Positions 32,904 through 42,255 are shown, counted from the first letter of the stretch. The stretch: DNA of 64,000 nt from Mycolicibacterium wolinskyi (GCF_002101965.1 NZ_LQQA01000033.1:1-64000); one strand, 5' to 3'. Numbers and translations: made by a program. Notes: generated by a model not told the origin, from the sequence alone.

Positions 32904-34376
32904 ATGGCGGATGTGGTTGTTGTCGGAGCAGGGCCCACGGGGTTGATGCTGGCCGGTGAGCTCGCCCGCGGCGGGGTATCGGTCGAACTCGTCGACCGCG
33001 CCCGAGAACGTGCCGGGACGTCACGCGCGGCCGGCGTGAACGCGCGAACCATGGAGGTGTTCGACCAGCGCGGCATGCTGGACGCGTTCGAAGCGCAGGG
33101 CACACCGATGGACGCCGGCCATTTCTCCGGGATACGGCTCGACATGTCCGCGCTTCCGACCCGGCGGGGTTACACGCTGGCCATCATGCAGACCGAGACC
33201 GAGAGTGTGCTGGAGCGGTTCGCCGCCGAACTCGGCGTGACCGTGCAGTGGGGCGTGGAGGTGACCGGACTCGAGCAGGACGCGACCGGCGTCGTCGTCA
33301 CCACCGCAGGGCCGGACGGCCCGCAGCGACGGCGTGCCGATTACGTCGCCGGATGTGACGGCAGCCGTAGCGCGGTCCGCGGGCTCGCGGGAATCCCGTT
33401 CGAGGGCACCGACGCCGAGTTCGTCACGCTTCTCGGTGATGTCGAAGTCGGAGACCCGCCGCCGGGGCGGACCTTCCTGGAGCGCACGGACACCGGCGTG
33501 GTCACGTTCCTGCCGTTCGGGCAGTTGTCGGGCCAGACCTGGCAGCGCGTCATGGTGACCGAGTACGAGCCCTCCGAACAGAAGGGCGAGCTTGGTCTCG
33601 ACGACCTACGAACGGCGCTGAACACCGTGGCGGGCAAGGACTTCGGCGTCCACTCGCCGGTGTGGTTGTCGCGATTCGCCGACGTGTCCCGCCAAGCCAC
33701 GAGCTACCGCTCCGGGCGGGTGTTCCTGGCCGGCGATGCCGCGCACATCCATCCACCGCTGGGTGGGCAGGGCATGAACCTCGGTATCCAAGACGCCACG
33801 AATCTGGGCTGGAAGCTTGCGGCCGTCATCCGGGGTGACGCGAGCCGCGAACTCCTCGACACCTATCACGATGAGCGTCACCCGGTTGCGCAGCGGGTCC
33901 TGGAGAACACCAGGGCGCAGACGGCGTTGCTGGCCGGTGGCGCCAATGTGACCGCGATGCGCGATACGTTCCGCGGGCTGCTCGACATCGACGCGGTCAA
34001 CGAGCGTGTCGGCGCGGCGATCTCAGGCCTCGATGTCAGCTACGGGTCCGACGCCGACCACGTGCTCGTCGGGCGGCGAATCCCGGATTGCGACATCAGA
34101 GTCGGCGGCACGCTGCGCCGACTCTACGAGCTGCTGCACGAAGCGCGGCCGGTGCTCATCGACTTCGGCGCGGGGCTCGGCCGCGACGCGGTCGAGGCCA
34201 TACCCATCGGCGCGAGTTGGCGCGTGCCACTCTTCGGTCGCGTGCCGATCCCGCCCGCGGTGCTCGTACGGCCCGACGGGCACGTCGCCTGGGTTTCGGT
34301 CGACGGGTCCGACAGCGGGCTCGACCGGGCGGCAGAACGGATCGGCGCAGCTCATCTCGTCAACGCTCGGACGTGA
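32904..34376 (+). CDS. FAD-dependent aromatic monooxygenase, rifampicin-monooxygenase-like
   Basis: A 490-residue class A flavoprotein monooxygenase. It has the FAD dinucleotide motif VVVVGAGPTGLMLAGELA, the GCDGSRSAVR (DG) motif, and the second FAD motif GRVFLAGDAAHIHPPLGGQGMNLG. The region DFGVHSPVWLSRFADVSR and TYHDERHPVAQRVLENTRAQ are very like rifampicin monooxygenases of Nocardia and relatives as I recall them, so drug hydroxylation is possible, although many phenol-type hydroxylases share this scaffold. Control by a TetR of the tetracycline class supports xenobiotic induction. Its 3' end contains the first copy of a 30-bp repeat (34326-34355). Confidence 0.85.
   Translation: MADVVVVGAGPTGLMLAGELARGGVSVELVDRARERAGTSRAAGVNARTMEVFDQRGMLDAFEAQGTPMDAGHFSGIRLDMSALPTRRGYTLAIMQTETESVLERFAAELGVTVQWGVEVTGLEQDATGVVVTTAGPDGPQRRRADYVAGCDGSRSAVRGLAGIPFEGTDAEFVTLLGDVEVGDPPPGRTFLERTDTGVVTFLPFGQLSGQTWQRVMVTEYEPSEQKGELGLDDLRTALNTVAGKDFGVHSPVWLSRFADVSRQATSYRSGRVFLAGDAAHIHPPLGGQGMNLGIQDATNLGWKLAAVIRGDASRELLDTYHDERHPVAQRVLENTRAQTALLAGGANVTAMRDTFRGLLDIDAVNERVGAAISGLDVSYGSDADHVLVGRRIPDCDIRVGGTLRRLYELLHEARPVLIDFGAGLGRDAVEAIPIGASWRVPLFGRVPIPPAVLVRPDGHVAWVSVDGSDSGLDRAAERIGAAHLVNART
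34326..34355 (+). repeat. 30-bp direct repeat, left copy
   Basis: A perfect 30-base match to 37633-37662. It encodes RAAERIGAAHL near the monooxygenase C-terminus. Together the copies bracket a 3.3-kb segment holding gntR, an MFS gene and an NMT1-like gene. Confidence 0.9.
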
Positions 34377-34398
34377 CTTGGGGGGCTAGGCTTCGGTT

Positions 34399-35016
34399 GT
34401 GGCTGAACGGTTATCGCGTGTGGAGTCGACCGGCGATTCGATCGCACATGCGCTGCGGGAAGATATTCTCGCGGGCCGGCTGTCGCCAGGGGAGCGGTTG
34501 GTCGAGGAGGCGATCGCCAAACGCTACGGAGTATCGCGAGTTCCGGTGCGGGAGGCCCTGACTCGGTTGCAGTCCGAAGGGTTCGTCAGCATCGTCCGCT
34601 ACCGCGGCGCGGCGGTGTCGGAAACCTTGATCCAGGACAGCCGGGAGCTGTTGCAGATCAGGCGCGGGCTGGAGATTCTGGCCGCGCAACTCGCGGCGCA
34701 GAATCGAGGCGGCGACGTGGCCGACAAGCTCGCGGCGATCGCCGAGAACAAACCAAGCGACCACGACGAGACCCCGTTTCACGACCTGGTGGCCACGGCC
34801 TCGGGTAACCGCCAGCTGGTCGAGATGCTTGCCCACGTGAATCGGCGCGTGCAGTGGGGTTTGGGGCACAACCCTGACGCGTCGTTGACCGATCACCGGG
34901 TATTGGCGCTGGCCATCGTCAACGGGGCAGTGGTCCAGGCCGGCTATCTGATGGATGAGCATCTTCAGCGGGACGAGCGCTACTTCGGCGAGAAATTCGA
35001 TCATCCGGCTGAGTAA
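34399..35016 (+). CDS. FCD-type GntR regulator
   Basis: A 205-residue GntR with N-terminal winged helix (IAHALREDILAGRLSPGERLVEEAIAKRYGVSRVPVREALTRLQSEGFV) and a C-terminal FCD domain with FHDLVATASGNRQLVEMLAHV. GTG start, 22 bases after the monooxygenase. An inverted CCCAGAT pair lies between it and the MFS gene, so the MFS/NMT1-like pair is its likely target. It lies inside the repeat-bounded segment. Confidence 0.88.
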   Translation: MAERLSRVESTGDSIAHALREDILAGRLSPGERLVEEAIAKRYGVSRVPVREALTRLQSEGFVSIVRYRGAAVSETLIQDSRELLQIRRGLEILAAQLAAQNRGGDVADKLAAIAENKPSDHDETPFHDLVATASGNRQLVEMLAHVNRRVQWGLGHNPDASLTDHRVLALAIVNGAVVQAGYLMDEHLQRDERYFGEKFDHPAE

Positions 35017-35034
35017 CCCTCGGATCGTATTACA

Positions 35035-35077
35035 ATCTGGGGCAGATTTTCCCAGATGTAACAACAATGCCCAGATG
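35035..35077. promoter_or_regulatory. Three CCCAGAT half-sites ahead of the MFS gene
   Basis: ATCTGGG (35035-35041) and CCCAGAT (35051-35057) form an inverted repeat with a 9-base spacer. A third CCCAGAT follows at 35070-35076. The surrounding DNA is AT-rich relative to the window. This is a plausible operator for the adjacent GntR controlling the MFS transporter. Confidence 0.55.
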
Positions 35078-35205
35078 GGTAATGGATAGGTAATGAGGGT
35101 CGTATACAAAATTGTCAGCGTGATCCCAGGCCGATGACGACTTGAGGTCTGCTCACCGACGCAACCAGTGTCGGTGTCGTTTCCTCGTCGCCAGGAGCCA
35201 CTGCC

Positions 35206-36666
35206 ATGCCCATGTTTCGCCCAACTCTTCGCCTGCCCACCGTTCTGGATGAGAAACCTGATCCTGAACCGACTACGCCGTCCGGTCTGAGCGCGGCACT
35301 GGATCGAATCGGATTCGGTCGCGTCCAGACCGTCGTGATCCTGCTCTTGATGGCAGGTCTGTTCTTCGACTCCCTTGAGCAGAATTCCACCGGTGCCATG
35401 GGTCCACTGCTCAAAGAGTCCTTCGGTATCGGCAACGCCGAGCTGACGATGATCAACACGGCAACCGTCGTCGGCGGTCTCGTCGGGCGGTTGATCGGCG
35501 GCTACATCGCCGATCGGTGGGGCCGGCGTACCGCGCTGAGTCTGAACCTGCTCATCTACACCCTGGGCGGGCTCGTCAGCGCTGCCGCAGTCAATTACGA
35601 GATGCTGCTGGCCAGCCGCTTTGTCGTCGGCATCGGACTCGGCGGTGAATTCACAGTCGGCTTGGCCATATTGGCCGAAATAGTCGCGACGCGGCATCGC
35701 GGGACGTTGTTGGCCACATTGAACATCTCATCCGGCGGCATCGGCAATATCGCCTCTTTCGGGTTCTTCTGGCTGGTTCTGGGGCCGCTCAACGGTGCAC
35801 TTGGCGGCAACGACTCCGCTTGGCGGTGGACATACGTCATTCTGGCTGTACCTGCGGTGTTGGTGGTCTTCTTCCGTCGTTACCTGCCGGAGTCGCCTCG
35901 CTACCTGTTGTCGCAGGGCCGCGTCGACGATGCCAACAGGAGCCTCACCCGACTGGCATCGGGCAGCATTGCCGGTCTTCGAAATCCCGGCGCCACAAAG
36001 CAATTCGTCACGATCGACGACATCCCGGTGCAGACCAAGAGCAGTTACGTCGAGGTGTTCAAGGGACAGAACCTGCGCCGCACCGCCGCGATCGGCGCAG
36101 CATCGTGGATGTCGTTCGGTGCCCAGGTCACCCTGTTGTTTCTGATGCCGATCCTGCTGGTTTCGCGCGGTTACTCCCTGCAGGACTCGCTGGCCTTCAC
36201 GATGATCATGAACATCGGCTCGCTGTTCGGCGCGTGCGCCGCGTCTTATCTGGCCGGCAAAGCGCCACGGCGTCTGACCGTGACTTGTGCCGCCATCCTG
36301 GGGTGCATATCGGCGATCTCCTTCGCAGCCTTCGCCACCTCGACCACGCTGATCCTGGTGCTAGGCATGATCTTTCAGTTCTTCACGATGATGCTCAACA
36401 CTATGCTCTCTGTGTGGTCACCGGAACTCTTCCCGACGTCGGTACGCGCCATGGGTGCCTCAGTCGTCAACGGGATCGGCAACGTCGCAGGTGCGGTAAT
36501 GCCCTTCGCCGCACTGTTCTTCTTCGATCGCGCCGGCGTTCCCGGCGTGTTCATCATGATCGCGATCATGTACGCCCTGCTCGTGGTCGCTGCCCGTTTC
36601 GGGCCGGAGACATTCGGAAAGTCGCTGGAGGCGGTCAGCGAAAAACCTGTTCCTGTCCCCGCCTGA
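35206..36666 (+). CDS. MFS transporter (sugar-porter / metabolite type)
   Basis: A 486-residue major facilitator with 12 predicted helices. It has the loop 2-3 motif GGYIADRWGRRTALS and the six-helix linker PESPRYLLSQGRVDDANRSL, both of the sugar-porter/aromatic-acid type. There is a hydrophilic N-terminal extension of about 35 residues. It is preceded by half-sites for the adjacent GntR and followed after 27 bases by the NMT1-like gene. The substrate is unknown. Confidence 0.88.
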   Translation: MPMFRPTLRLPTVLDEKPDPEPTTPSGLSAALDRIGFGRVQTVVILLLMAGLFFDSLEQNSTGAMGPLLKESFGIGNAELTMINTATVVGGLVGRLIGGYIADRWGRRTALSLNLLIYTLGGLVSAAAVNYEMLLASRFVVGIGLGGEFTVGLAILAEIVATRHRGTLLATLNISSGGIGNIASFGFFWLVLGPLNGALGGNDSAWRWTYVILAVPAVLVVFFRRYLPESPRYLLSQGRVDDANRSLTRLASGSIAGLRNPGATKQFVTIDDIPVQTKSSYVEVFKGQNLRRTAAIGAASWMSFGAQVTLLFLMPILLVSRGYSLQDSLAFTMIMNIGSLFGACAASYLAGKAPRRLTVTCAAILGCISAISFAAFATSTTLILVLGMIFQFFTMMLNTMLSVWSPELFPTSVRAMGASVVNGIGNVAGAVMPFAALFFFDRAGVPGVFIMIAIMYALLVVAARFGPETFGKSLEAVSEKPVPVPA

Positions 36667-36693
36667 CCACACCAACCGAAAGGAATCTGGAAC

Positions 36694-37611
36694 ATGCCGG
36701 CACTCAACATCTCTGCCACCGCGCACGCGCTGAACTATCTGCCGCAGTACTACGCCGAACACCTCGGCTTGTTCGCCGACCGTGGTTTGCAGGTCAATGC
36801 CACGGCCTGCGACCCATGGACGAGGGTGGTCGACGACTTGGACAGCGGCGCAGCCGATATCGCGCTGGGTGGTCTGTGGGTGCCGGCCATGTACTGCGGA
36901 ACTCCGCGTGAGCTCACTGTTTTCGCTCAAGTGAACCATCAATTCCCCAAGGCTTTGGTGACGCGCGAAGAGCAGCCCGACTTCGCCTGGTCAGACCTCG
37001 TCGGGTGCACGGTTCTGGCGCCGGGCATAGGGGGCAGCGCCCCCTATGCCTTCACCGCCGGACTGATCCGGGAAGCGGGCGTGGACCCCGCGTCCATCAC
37101 GTTTTTGCGGGATCTGTCCACGCCTATGTTCGTCGAACTATTCGAGTCCGGCCTCGGTGACGCCATCGTCCTGGATCTCACTACCGCCGAAATGGTGCAG
37201 AGCCGTCGAACTGGGTTCATCGCCAACGACTACACCGAATCGGGCGGCCTGGGACCCAACAGTGTGTACTACTGCCGCAGCGACCGTTTCGGTGAACTCA
37301 CAGAACGTCTGCTGGACTTCACGGCAGCGCTGCAGGAATCGATGCGACTCCTCAAGTCGGTGGCGCCCACTGACCTCACTCCGTTGATCTCAGAACACTG
37401 GCCGTCGATGCCGCCGGCCCCTCTCGAGCGGGCATGTGCACGGATGCTGCGTTCACACACCTGGGACACGGTGCGAATCGACCCCGAAGCTACCCGTCGA
37501 TGGATGCGAATCCTGTACCAAGAGAGAATGGTCCAAGCGCCACCACGGTTCAGTGACCTGGTCGATACGGCGATCGTGGACAAGGTTGACATCGTGACTG
37601 CTTGGGCTTGA
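36694..37611 (+). CDS. NMT1/THI5-like protein without signal peptide
   Basis: A 305-residue periplasmic-binding-protein fold of the NMT1/THI5 type: YLPQYYAEHLGLFADRGLQVN, DDLDSGAADIALGGLWVPAMYCG, VLAPGIGGSAPYAF, and FVELFESGLGDAIVLD. It has no signal peptide or lipobox, so it is probably cytoplasmic, and it is coupled to an MFS transporter rather than an ABC system. It may be an enzyme on this fold (as THI5 or related decarboxylase-like proteins are) or a sensor. The Cys-rich motif of yeast THI5 is not present. Confidence 0.75.
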   Translation: MPALNISATAHALNYLPQYYAEHLGLFADRGLQVNATACDPWTRVVDDLDSGAADIALGGLWVPAMYCGTPRELTVFAQVNHQFPKALVTREEQPDFAWSDLVGCTVLAPGIGGSAPYAFTAGLIREAGVDPASITFLRDLSTPMFVELFESGLGDAIVLDLTTAEMVQSRRTGFIANDYTESGGLGPNSVYYCRSDRFGELTERLLDFTAALQESMRLLKSVAPTDLTPLISEHWPSMPPAPLERACARMLRSHTWDTVRIDPEATRRWMRILYQERMVQAPPRFSDLVDTAIVDKVDIVTAWA

Positions 37612-37632
37612 TCGCGCCACGGTCGTCGACGG

Positions 37633-37662
37633 CGGGCGGCAGAACGGATCGGCGCAGCTCAT
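37633..37662 (+). repeat. 30-bp direct repeat, right copy
   Basis: Identical to 34326-34355, it lies between the NMT1-like gene and the convergent glycosyltransferase, overlapping the last bases and stop of the latter (37659-37661). Outside the matched 30 bases the flanks differ. Confidence 0.9.
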
Positions 37663-38963
37663 GTCGCAACGGGCTGGCGCTCGGCGATGACCTCGTCGAC
37701 GAGCACGCCGATCTCGGCCACACCGTCCCGCTGAGCGAAAGCCGCCTCGAGTCCGCGCGCACGGTTGCGATAGCGATCGTCGGCGAGCGCGTCGCGGACC
37801 GCGCGCCGGATGACATCCGGGGACGGGGTGCCGGTGCGCAGATTGATGCCCGCGCCCGTCCAGGCCACCCGCGCGGCCACCTCTGGTTTGTCTTCGGTGT
37901 TGCCTGCCACCACCAGCGGCACGCCGGTGGACAATGCGCGCTGGACCGCGCCGTAGCCGCCGTTGGTCACCATCACGTCGACCTTCGGCAGCAACACGTC
38001 ATGTGGAATGTATTCGGCGACAAAGGTGTTCGACGGGACCGCGACCTTCAGCAGGTCGATGTCGCGCCCGCCGGTGGTGGCGACCACTGTGACGTCTTCG
38101 TCGCGGAGTGCCTCGATCGTCGGTTCGAGTAGCCGGCCGAGGTCGGCGTTGTCGACGGTGCCCTGCGTGACGTGCACGACCGGCCGGCCGGCATCGAGCT
38201 GTCCCCACCAGGTGGGCGGCTGGAAGGCATGGCTGGGCGCCGGATGCACGGCGCCGACGTAGCGCACGTTGGCCGGCAGATCGCTCCGCGGGTAGTCGAA
38301 TTCGTGGACGGTGGGAACGATCAGCCGGTCGGCGAGCACGGCGGCGTCGAAGACGAAGGTCGGCAATGCGCGGGAGTTCATCCGGTGAAGCTGCTCCTTC
38401 ACCGCGTTCTGCGCCGGACGCAACAGCACCCCCTGCGTCAGGAGATTGAGGCCACGATTGCGCAGCCGTCCGAGCCGCGTCGATGACGGCGGAAGCCCCA
38501 GCCCGCTCGGCGCGGTGTCTCGGCTGCTCACCATCAGCGGCGTGGTCGAGTAGGCCAGGATCGGCGGCGTGTTCTTCCGGTCGCCGAGGAGGAACGGCAT
38601 GATGCCGAAGAAGCCGTAGTCGGCGATCACCGCGTCGTAGTGGTTGCGCGCCAACAGTTTGGTCAACGCATCGGCTTGATGTGCCATCGGGGCGACGAAG
38701 AAGTGGATGATGTCGAAGTTGACGCGTTTGATACCCGACGTCTGCGCCCTGCCGGGATTGTCCGCGTCGAGCCGGGTGGCGTCGAGGTCGGCCTCGGTGG
38801 GCAGCGCCGATGGGGCGGCTCCGGCCGCCCGGATCGCGGGCGCGTGTTTGGCCGATGTCAGCACGGTCACCCGGTCACCCCGATCCACCAACCCGCGCGC
38901 CACCGTCAGTAGTGGTCCGATATGTCCGAGTGGTGAAAGTGCGGCGATGAGAATGTCCGCCAT
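37659..38963 (-). CDS. GT1-family macrolide-type glycosyltransferase
   Basis: A 434-residue GT-B glycosyltransferase. It begins MADILIAALSPLGHIGPLLTVARGL (acceptor domain with catalytic His in LGHIGP), and the C-terminal nucleotide-sugar region shows VVHVTQGTVDN, FVAEYIPHDVLLPKVDVMVTNGGYGAVQRALSTGVPLVV and EDKPEVAARV. Relatives glycosylate lipids, flavonoids, macrolides or rifamycins. It faces the rifampicin-monooxygenase-like gene across the repeat-bounded insert, so before the insertion the two were probably neighbours. Start is ATG at 38963. Confidence 0.88.
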   Translation of the reverse strand: MADILIAALSPLGHIGPLLTVARGLVDRGDRVTVLTSAKHAPAIRAAGAAPSALPTEADLDATRLDADNPGRAQTSGIKRVNFDIIHFFVAPMAHQADALTKLLARNHYDAVIADYGFFGIMPFLLGDRKNTPPILAYSTTPLMVSSRDTAPSGLGLPPSSTRLGRLRNRGLNLLTQGVLLRPAQNAVKEQLHRMNSRALPTFVFDAAVLADRLIVPTVHEFDYPRSDLPANVRYVGAVHPAPSHAFQPPTWWGQLDAGRPVVHVTQGTVDNADLGRLLEPTIEALRDEDVTVVATTGGRDIDLLKVAVPSNTFVAEYIPHDVLLPKVDVMVTNGGYGAVQRALSTGVPLVVAGNTEDKPEVAARVAWTGAGINLRTGTPSPDVIRRAVRDALADDRYRNRARGLEAAFAQRDGVAEIGVLVDEVIAERQPVAT

Positions 38964-39115
38964 CGTGGGCTCCCCTTTGCGGTGATCTGTGCGGTCCGAC
39001 GTTGATCCGATCGTCGGCGATCACCGGGTGGGCGAGCTTGGAGGTTTCGTGGAGAACGGGTGGAGATTGCAGGTAGAGTGCGGTTTTCCGCGTCAGCCCT
39101 CGGACGGCCTTTCCG

Positions 39116-39949
39116 TCAATGCGTCACACGGTCGGGACGCGTGTAGACGTTCATCGACTCGCCACGCAGGAATGCGACCAGCGTGAGGCCGGACTGGCTG
39201 GCCAGATCCACGGCAAGCGACGACGGAGCCGAGACGGCCGCGAGCACCGGGATGCCGGCCATGACCGCCTTCTGGGTGAGCTCGAACGATGCGCGGCCGC
39301 TGACCAACAGCACGGTGCCGGTCAGTGGTATCCGGTTCTGTTCGAGCGCCCAGCCGATCACCTTGTCCACCGCATTGTGCCTGCCGATGTCTTCCCGGAC
39401 GACGAGCATGGTGCCGTCGACGGTGAACAGTGCGGCGCCGTGGAGTCCACCGGTGCTGGCGAAATCCTTTTGCGCATCGCGCAATTGGTGGGGCATGGCC
39501 GACAGGGTCTCGGCCGCCACAGTCGAGGGGTCGTCGCCCGGGCAATGTCGGCTGATGAGCCGCACCGCATCGAGCGAGGCTTTCCCGCACACACCGCAGG
39601 ACGACGTCGTGTAGAAGTTGCGGGTGACATCGACATCGGGCTCGGGAACGCTGGGTGCCAGCGTCACGTCTAGCACGTTGTAGGTGTTCTGCGATACGCC
39701 GGATTCCTCGGTGGCGCCCCGGCAGTACCGCACCGTCAGCAGATCGTCGCGCTGCCGGATGATGCCCTCGGTGAGCAGAAAGCCTTGTGCCAACTCGACA
39801 TCGGATCCGGGCGTGCGCATCGTGACGGTGATGGGCGTGCCGTTGAGCCGGATCTCCAGCGGCTCCTCGACGACGAGTGTCTCCGGCCGGGCGACGGCAT
39901 GGTCTGCCGTGACGTGATGTGCGCGGCGGCGCGCGGTCACGCGGCCCAC
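39116..39949 (-). CDS. fdhD: FdhD, sulfur carrier for formate dehydrogenase
   Basis: A 277-residue FdhD that passes sulfur to the molybdenum cofactor of formate dehydrogenase. It has EEPLEIRLNG early on, the key Cys pair in SSCGVCGKASLD (about residues 118-121), GGLHGAALF, EDIGRHNAVDKVIG and LLVSGRASFELTQKA. GTG start overlapping the FdhF-like stop (TAGTG), so they form one operon. Confidence 0.95.
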   Translation of the reverse strand: MGRVTARRRAHHVTADHAVARPETLVVEEPLEIRLNGTPITVTMRTPGSDVELAQGFLLTEGIIRQRDDLLTVRYCRGATEESGVSQNTYNVLDVTLAPSVPEPDVDVTRNFYTTSSCGVCGKASLDAVRLISRHCPGDDPSTVAAETLSAMPHQLRDAQKDFASTGGLHGAALFTVDGTMLVVREDIGRHNAVDKVIGWALEQNRIPLTGTVLLVSGRASFELTQKAVMAGIPVLAAVSAPSSLAVDLASQSGLTLVAFLRGESMNVYTRPDRVTH

Positions 39950-42255
39950 TACCGTGCGCCTCCCTCGCGCCGTTCGAGCCTGATGACGACCGCCTTGGAC
40001 ACCGGCGTGTTCGACTTCTTCGCGGTGTGGTCAAGCGGCACGAGGGGATTGGTCTCGGGGTAGTAGGCCGCGGCATTGCCCGCCGGGGTGGAGTAGGGGA
40101 CCACGAGGAAGTCCTTGGCCCGGCGCTCCTGGCCGTCGAACTCCGAGATCAAATCGACCCGGTCATCCGGCCGCAATCCCAGCCGCTCGATGTCGGACGG
40201 GTTGACGAACACCACGCGCCGGCCGCCCTTCACACCGCGATAACGGTCGTCGAGACCGTAGATGGTGGTGTTGTACTGATCATGGCTGCGCAAGGTCTGC
40301 AGCACCAGCCTGCCCTCGGGCACCTCGACCCACTCCAGTGGGTTGACCGCGAAGTTGGCTTTACCTGTGGTGGTGGGGAATTCGCGAGAGTCCCGCGGCG
40401 GGTGCGGCAACTGGAACCCGTCGGGCCGGCGCACCCGCTTGTTGTAATCCGTGCAGCCCGGCACGACGGCGGCGATCGCATCGCGAACGGTGTCGTAGTC
40501 GGCGGCGAAGGTCTCCCACGGCACGGGGTGATCGGGGCCGAGGAGGGTGCGCGCGAGTTGGCAGACGATCGCGACCTCGCTGCGTAACTGGTCGCTGGGC
40601 GGATGCAGGCTGCCGCGGGACAGGTGCACCATTGACATCGAGTCCTCGACCGACACCTGCTGCTTACGTCCGTCGATGATGTCGCGGTCGGTGCGGCCCA
40701 GCGTCGGCAGGATCAGCGCCGTGCTGCCGTGCACGAGATGGCTGCGGTTGAGTTTCGTCGAAATCTGAACGGTGAGACTGCAACTGCGCAGCGCGGCCTC
40801 GGTCACCTCGGTATCGGGGGTGGCCGAGACGAAGTTGCCGCCCATGCCGATGAACACCTTCGCCCGGCCGTCGCGCATGGCGCGGATCGCGTCGACGGTG
40901 TCGTAGCCGTGCCTGCGCGGGCTTACGATGCCGAATCGACTGTCGAGCGCCGACAGGAACGCCTCCGGCATCTTCTCCCAGATGCCCATCGTGCGGTCGC
41001 CCTGGACGTTGGAGTGGCCGCGCACCGGACACACACCGGCACCGGGCTTGCCGATCATGCCGCGCATCAACAGCAGGTTGGTCGCCTCACCGATCGTGGC
41101 GACCGCGTGGGTCTGCTGCGTCAGCCCCATGGCCCAGCACACCACCGTGCGCTGCGATGCGATGAGCATGTCGGCGACCCGTTGCAGTTGGGCCCGGTCG
41201 ATTCCGGTGGCGTCGGTGACGACGTCCAGGTCGACCGCGCGGGTCTGGGCGGCGTACTCGTCGAAACCGGCGCAGTGCGCGGCGATGAACTCGCGGTCGA
41301 CGACGGTGCCGGGCGCATTGTCCTCGGCTTCCAGGAGCAGCCGGCCGAGCCCGGCGAACAACGCCATGTCGCCGCCGATGCGGATTTGCACGAACTCGTC
41401 GGCGATCGGGACACCGTGCCCGACAACGCCGTTGACCTTCTGCGGGTCCTTGAACCGGATCAGCCCGGCCTCGGGCAGCGGGTTCACGGCGATGATCTTG
41501 GCGCCGTTGGCCTTCGCCTTCTCCAGGATGGACAGCATGCGCGGATGGTTGGTTCCGGGATTCTGTCCGGCGATGAGGATCACGTCCGCCAGCGTGAGGT
41601 CCTCGACTGTCACCGATCCCTTGCCGATGCCGATCGATTCGATCAGCGCGGTGCCCGAGGATTCGTGGCACATGTTGGAGCAGTCCGGCAGGTTGTTGGT
41701 GCCATAGCTGCGGACCAGCAATTGGTAGAGGAACGCGGCTTCATTGCTCGTGCGGCCGGAGGTGTAGAAGAGGGCGTCGTCCGGTGAGCCGAGCGCGTTG
41801 AGTTCGTCGGCGATGATCCGGTAGGCGGCATCCCAGGAGATCGGCCGGTAGTGGTCGTCGCCCGGCGCGAGCACCATCGGATGGGTCAGCCGGCCCTGCT
41901 GCGACAGCCAGTACTCGGGTTTGGCGTCGAGTTCGGCGATGGTGTGGCGCGCGAAGAACTCCGGCGTCACCACGCGTTTGGTGGCCTCTTCCGCCACGGC
42001 TTTCGCGCCGTTCTCGCAGAACTCGGCGAGTTTGCGGCCGCCGTGTTCCTCGGGCCACGCGCAGCCCGGGCAGTCGAAGCCGTGGCGCTGGTTGAGCCGG
42101 GTCAACGCGGCCGCGGTCCGCAACGGCCCCATCTGCTCGATTGCCCGCTGCATCGACACCATCACGGCGTTGACGCCGGCCGCTTCGTCCTTGGCGCCGG
42201 TGGTGATGACGTCGTGGTCGTCGTAGTCGGCTTGGTAGTCGGTGCCGCGGCTCAT
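39949..42255 (-). CDS. FdhF-like molybdopterin oxidoreductase (formate dehydrogenase type)
   Basis: A 768-residue bis-MGD enzyme of the FdhF/YdeP-like group (M. tuberculosis Rv2900c type). It starts MSRGTDYQADYDDHD and has FDCPGCAWPEEHGG at about 60, PDCSNMCHESSG whose Cys could be the Mo ligand, IAGQNPGTNHPRM, a CPVRGHSNVQGDRTMG region, and the C-terminal cofactor domain with TLRSHDQYNTTIYGLDDRYRG. The full N-terminal iron-sulfur Cys set of classical formate dehydrogenases is not apparent. Pairing with fdhD supports formate or a related reaction. The ATG at 42255 is preceded by divergent promoter DNA. Confidence 0.88.
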   Translation of the reverse strand: MSRGTDYQADYDDHDVITTGAKDEAAGVNAVMVSMQRAIEQMGPLRTAAALTRLNQRHGFDCPGCAWPEEHGGRKLAEFCENGAKAVAEEATKRVVTPEFFARHTIAELDAKPEYWLSQQGRLTHPMVLAPGDDHYRPISWDAAYRIIADELNALGSPDDALFYTSGRTSNEAAFLYQLLVRSYGTNNLPDCSNMCHESSGTALIESIGIGKGSVTVEDLTLADVILIAGQNPGTNHPRMLSILEKAKANGAKIIAVNPLPEAGLIRFKDPQKVNGVVGHGVPIADEFVQIRIGGDMALFAGLGRLLLEAEDNAPGTVVDREFIAAHCAGFDEYAAQTRAVDLDVVTDATGIDRAQLQRVADMLIASQRTVVCWAMGLTQQTHAVATIGEATNLLLMRGMIGKPGAGVCPVRGHSNVQGDRTMGIWEKMPEAFLSALDSRFGIVSPRRHGYDTVDAIRAMRDGRAKVFIGMGGNFVSATPDTEVTEAALRSCSLTVQISTKLNRSHLVHGSTALILPTLGRTDRDIIDGRKQQVSVEDSMSMVHLSRGSLHPPSDQLRSEVAIVCQLARTLLGPDHPVPWETFAADYDTVRDAIAAVVPGCTDYNKRVRRPDGFQLPHPPRDSREFPTTTGKANFAVNPLEWVEVPEGRLVLQTLRSHDQYNTTIYGLDDRYRGVKGGRRVVFVNPSDIERLGLRPDDRVDLISEFDGQERRAKDFLVVPYSTPAGNAAAYYPETNPLVPLDHTAKKSNTPVSKAVVIRLERREGGAR

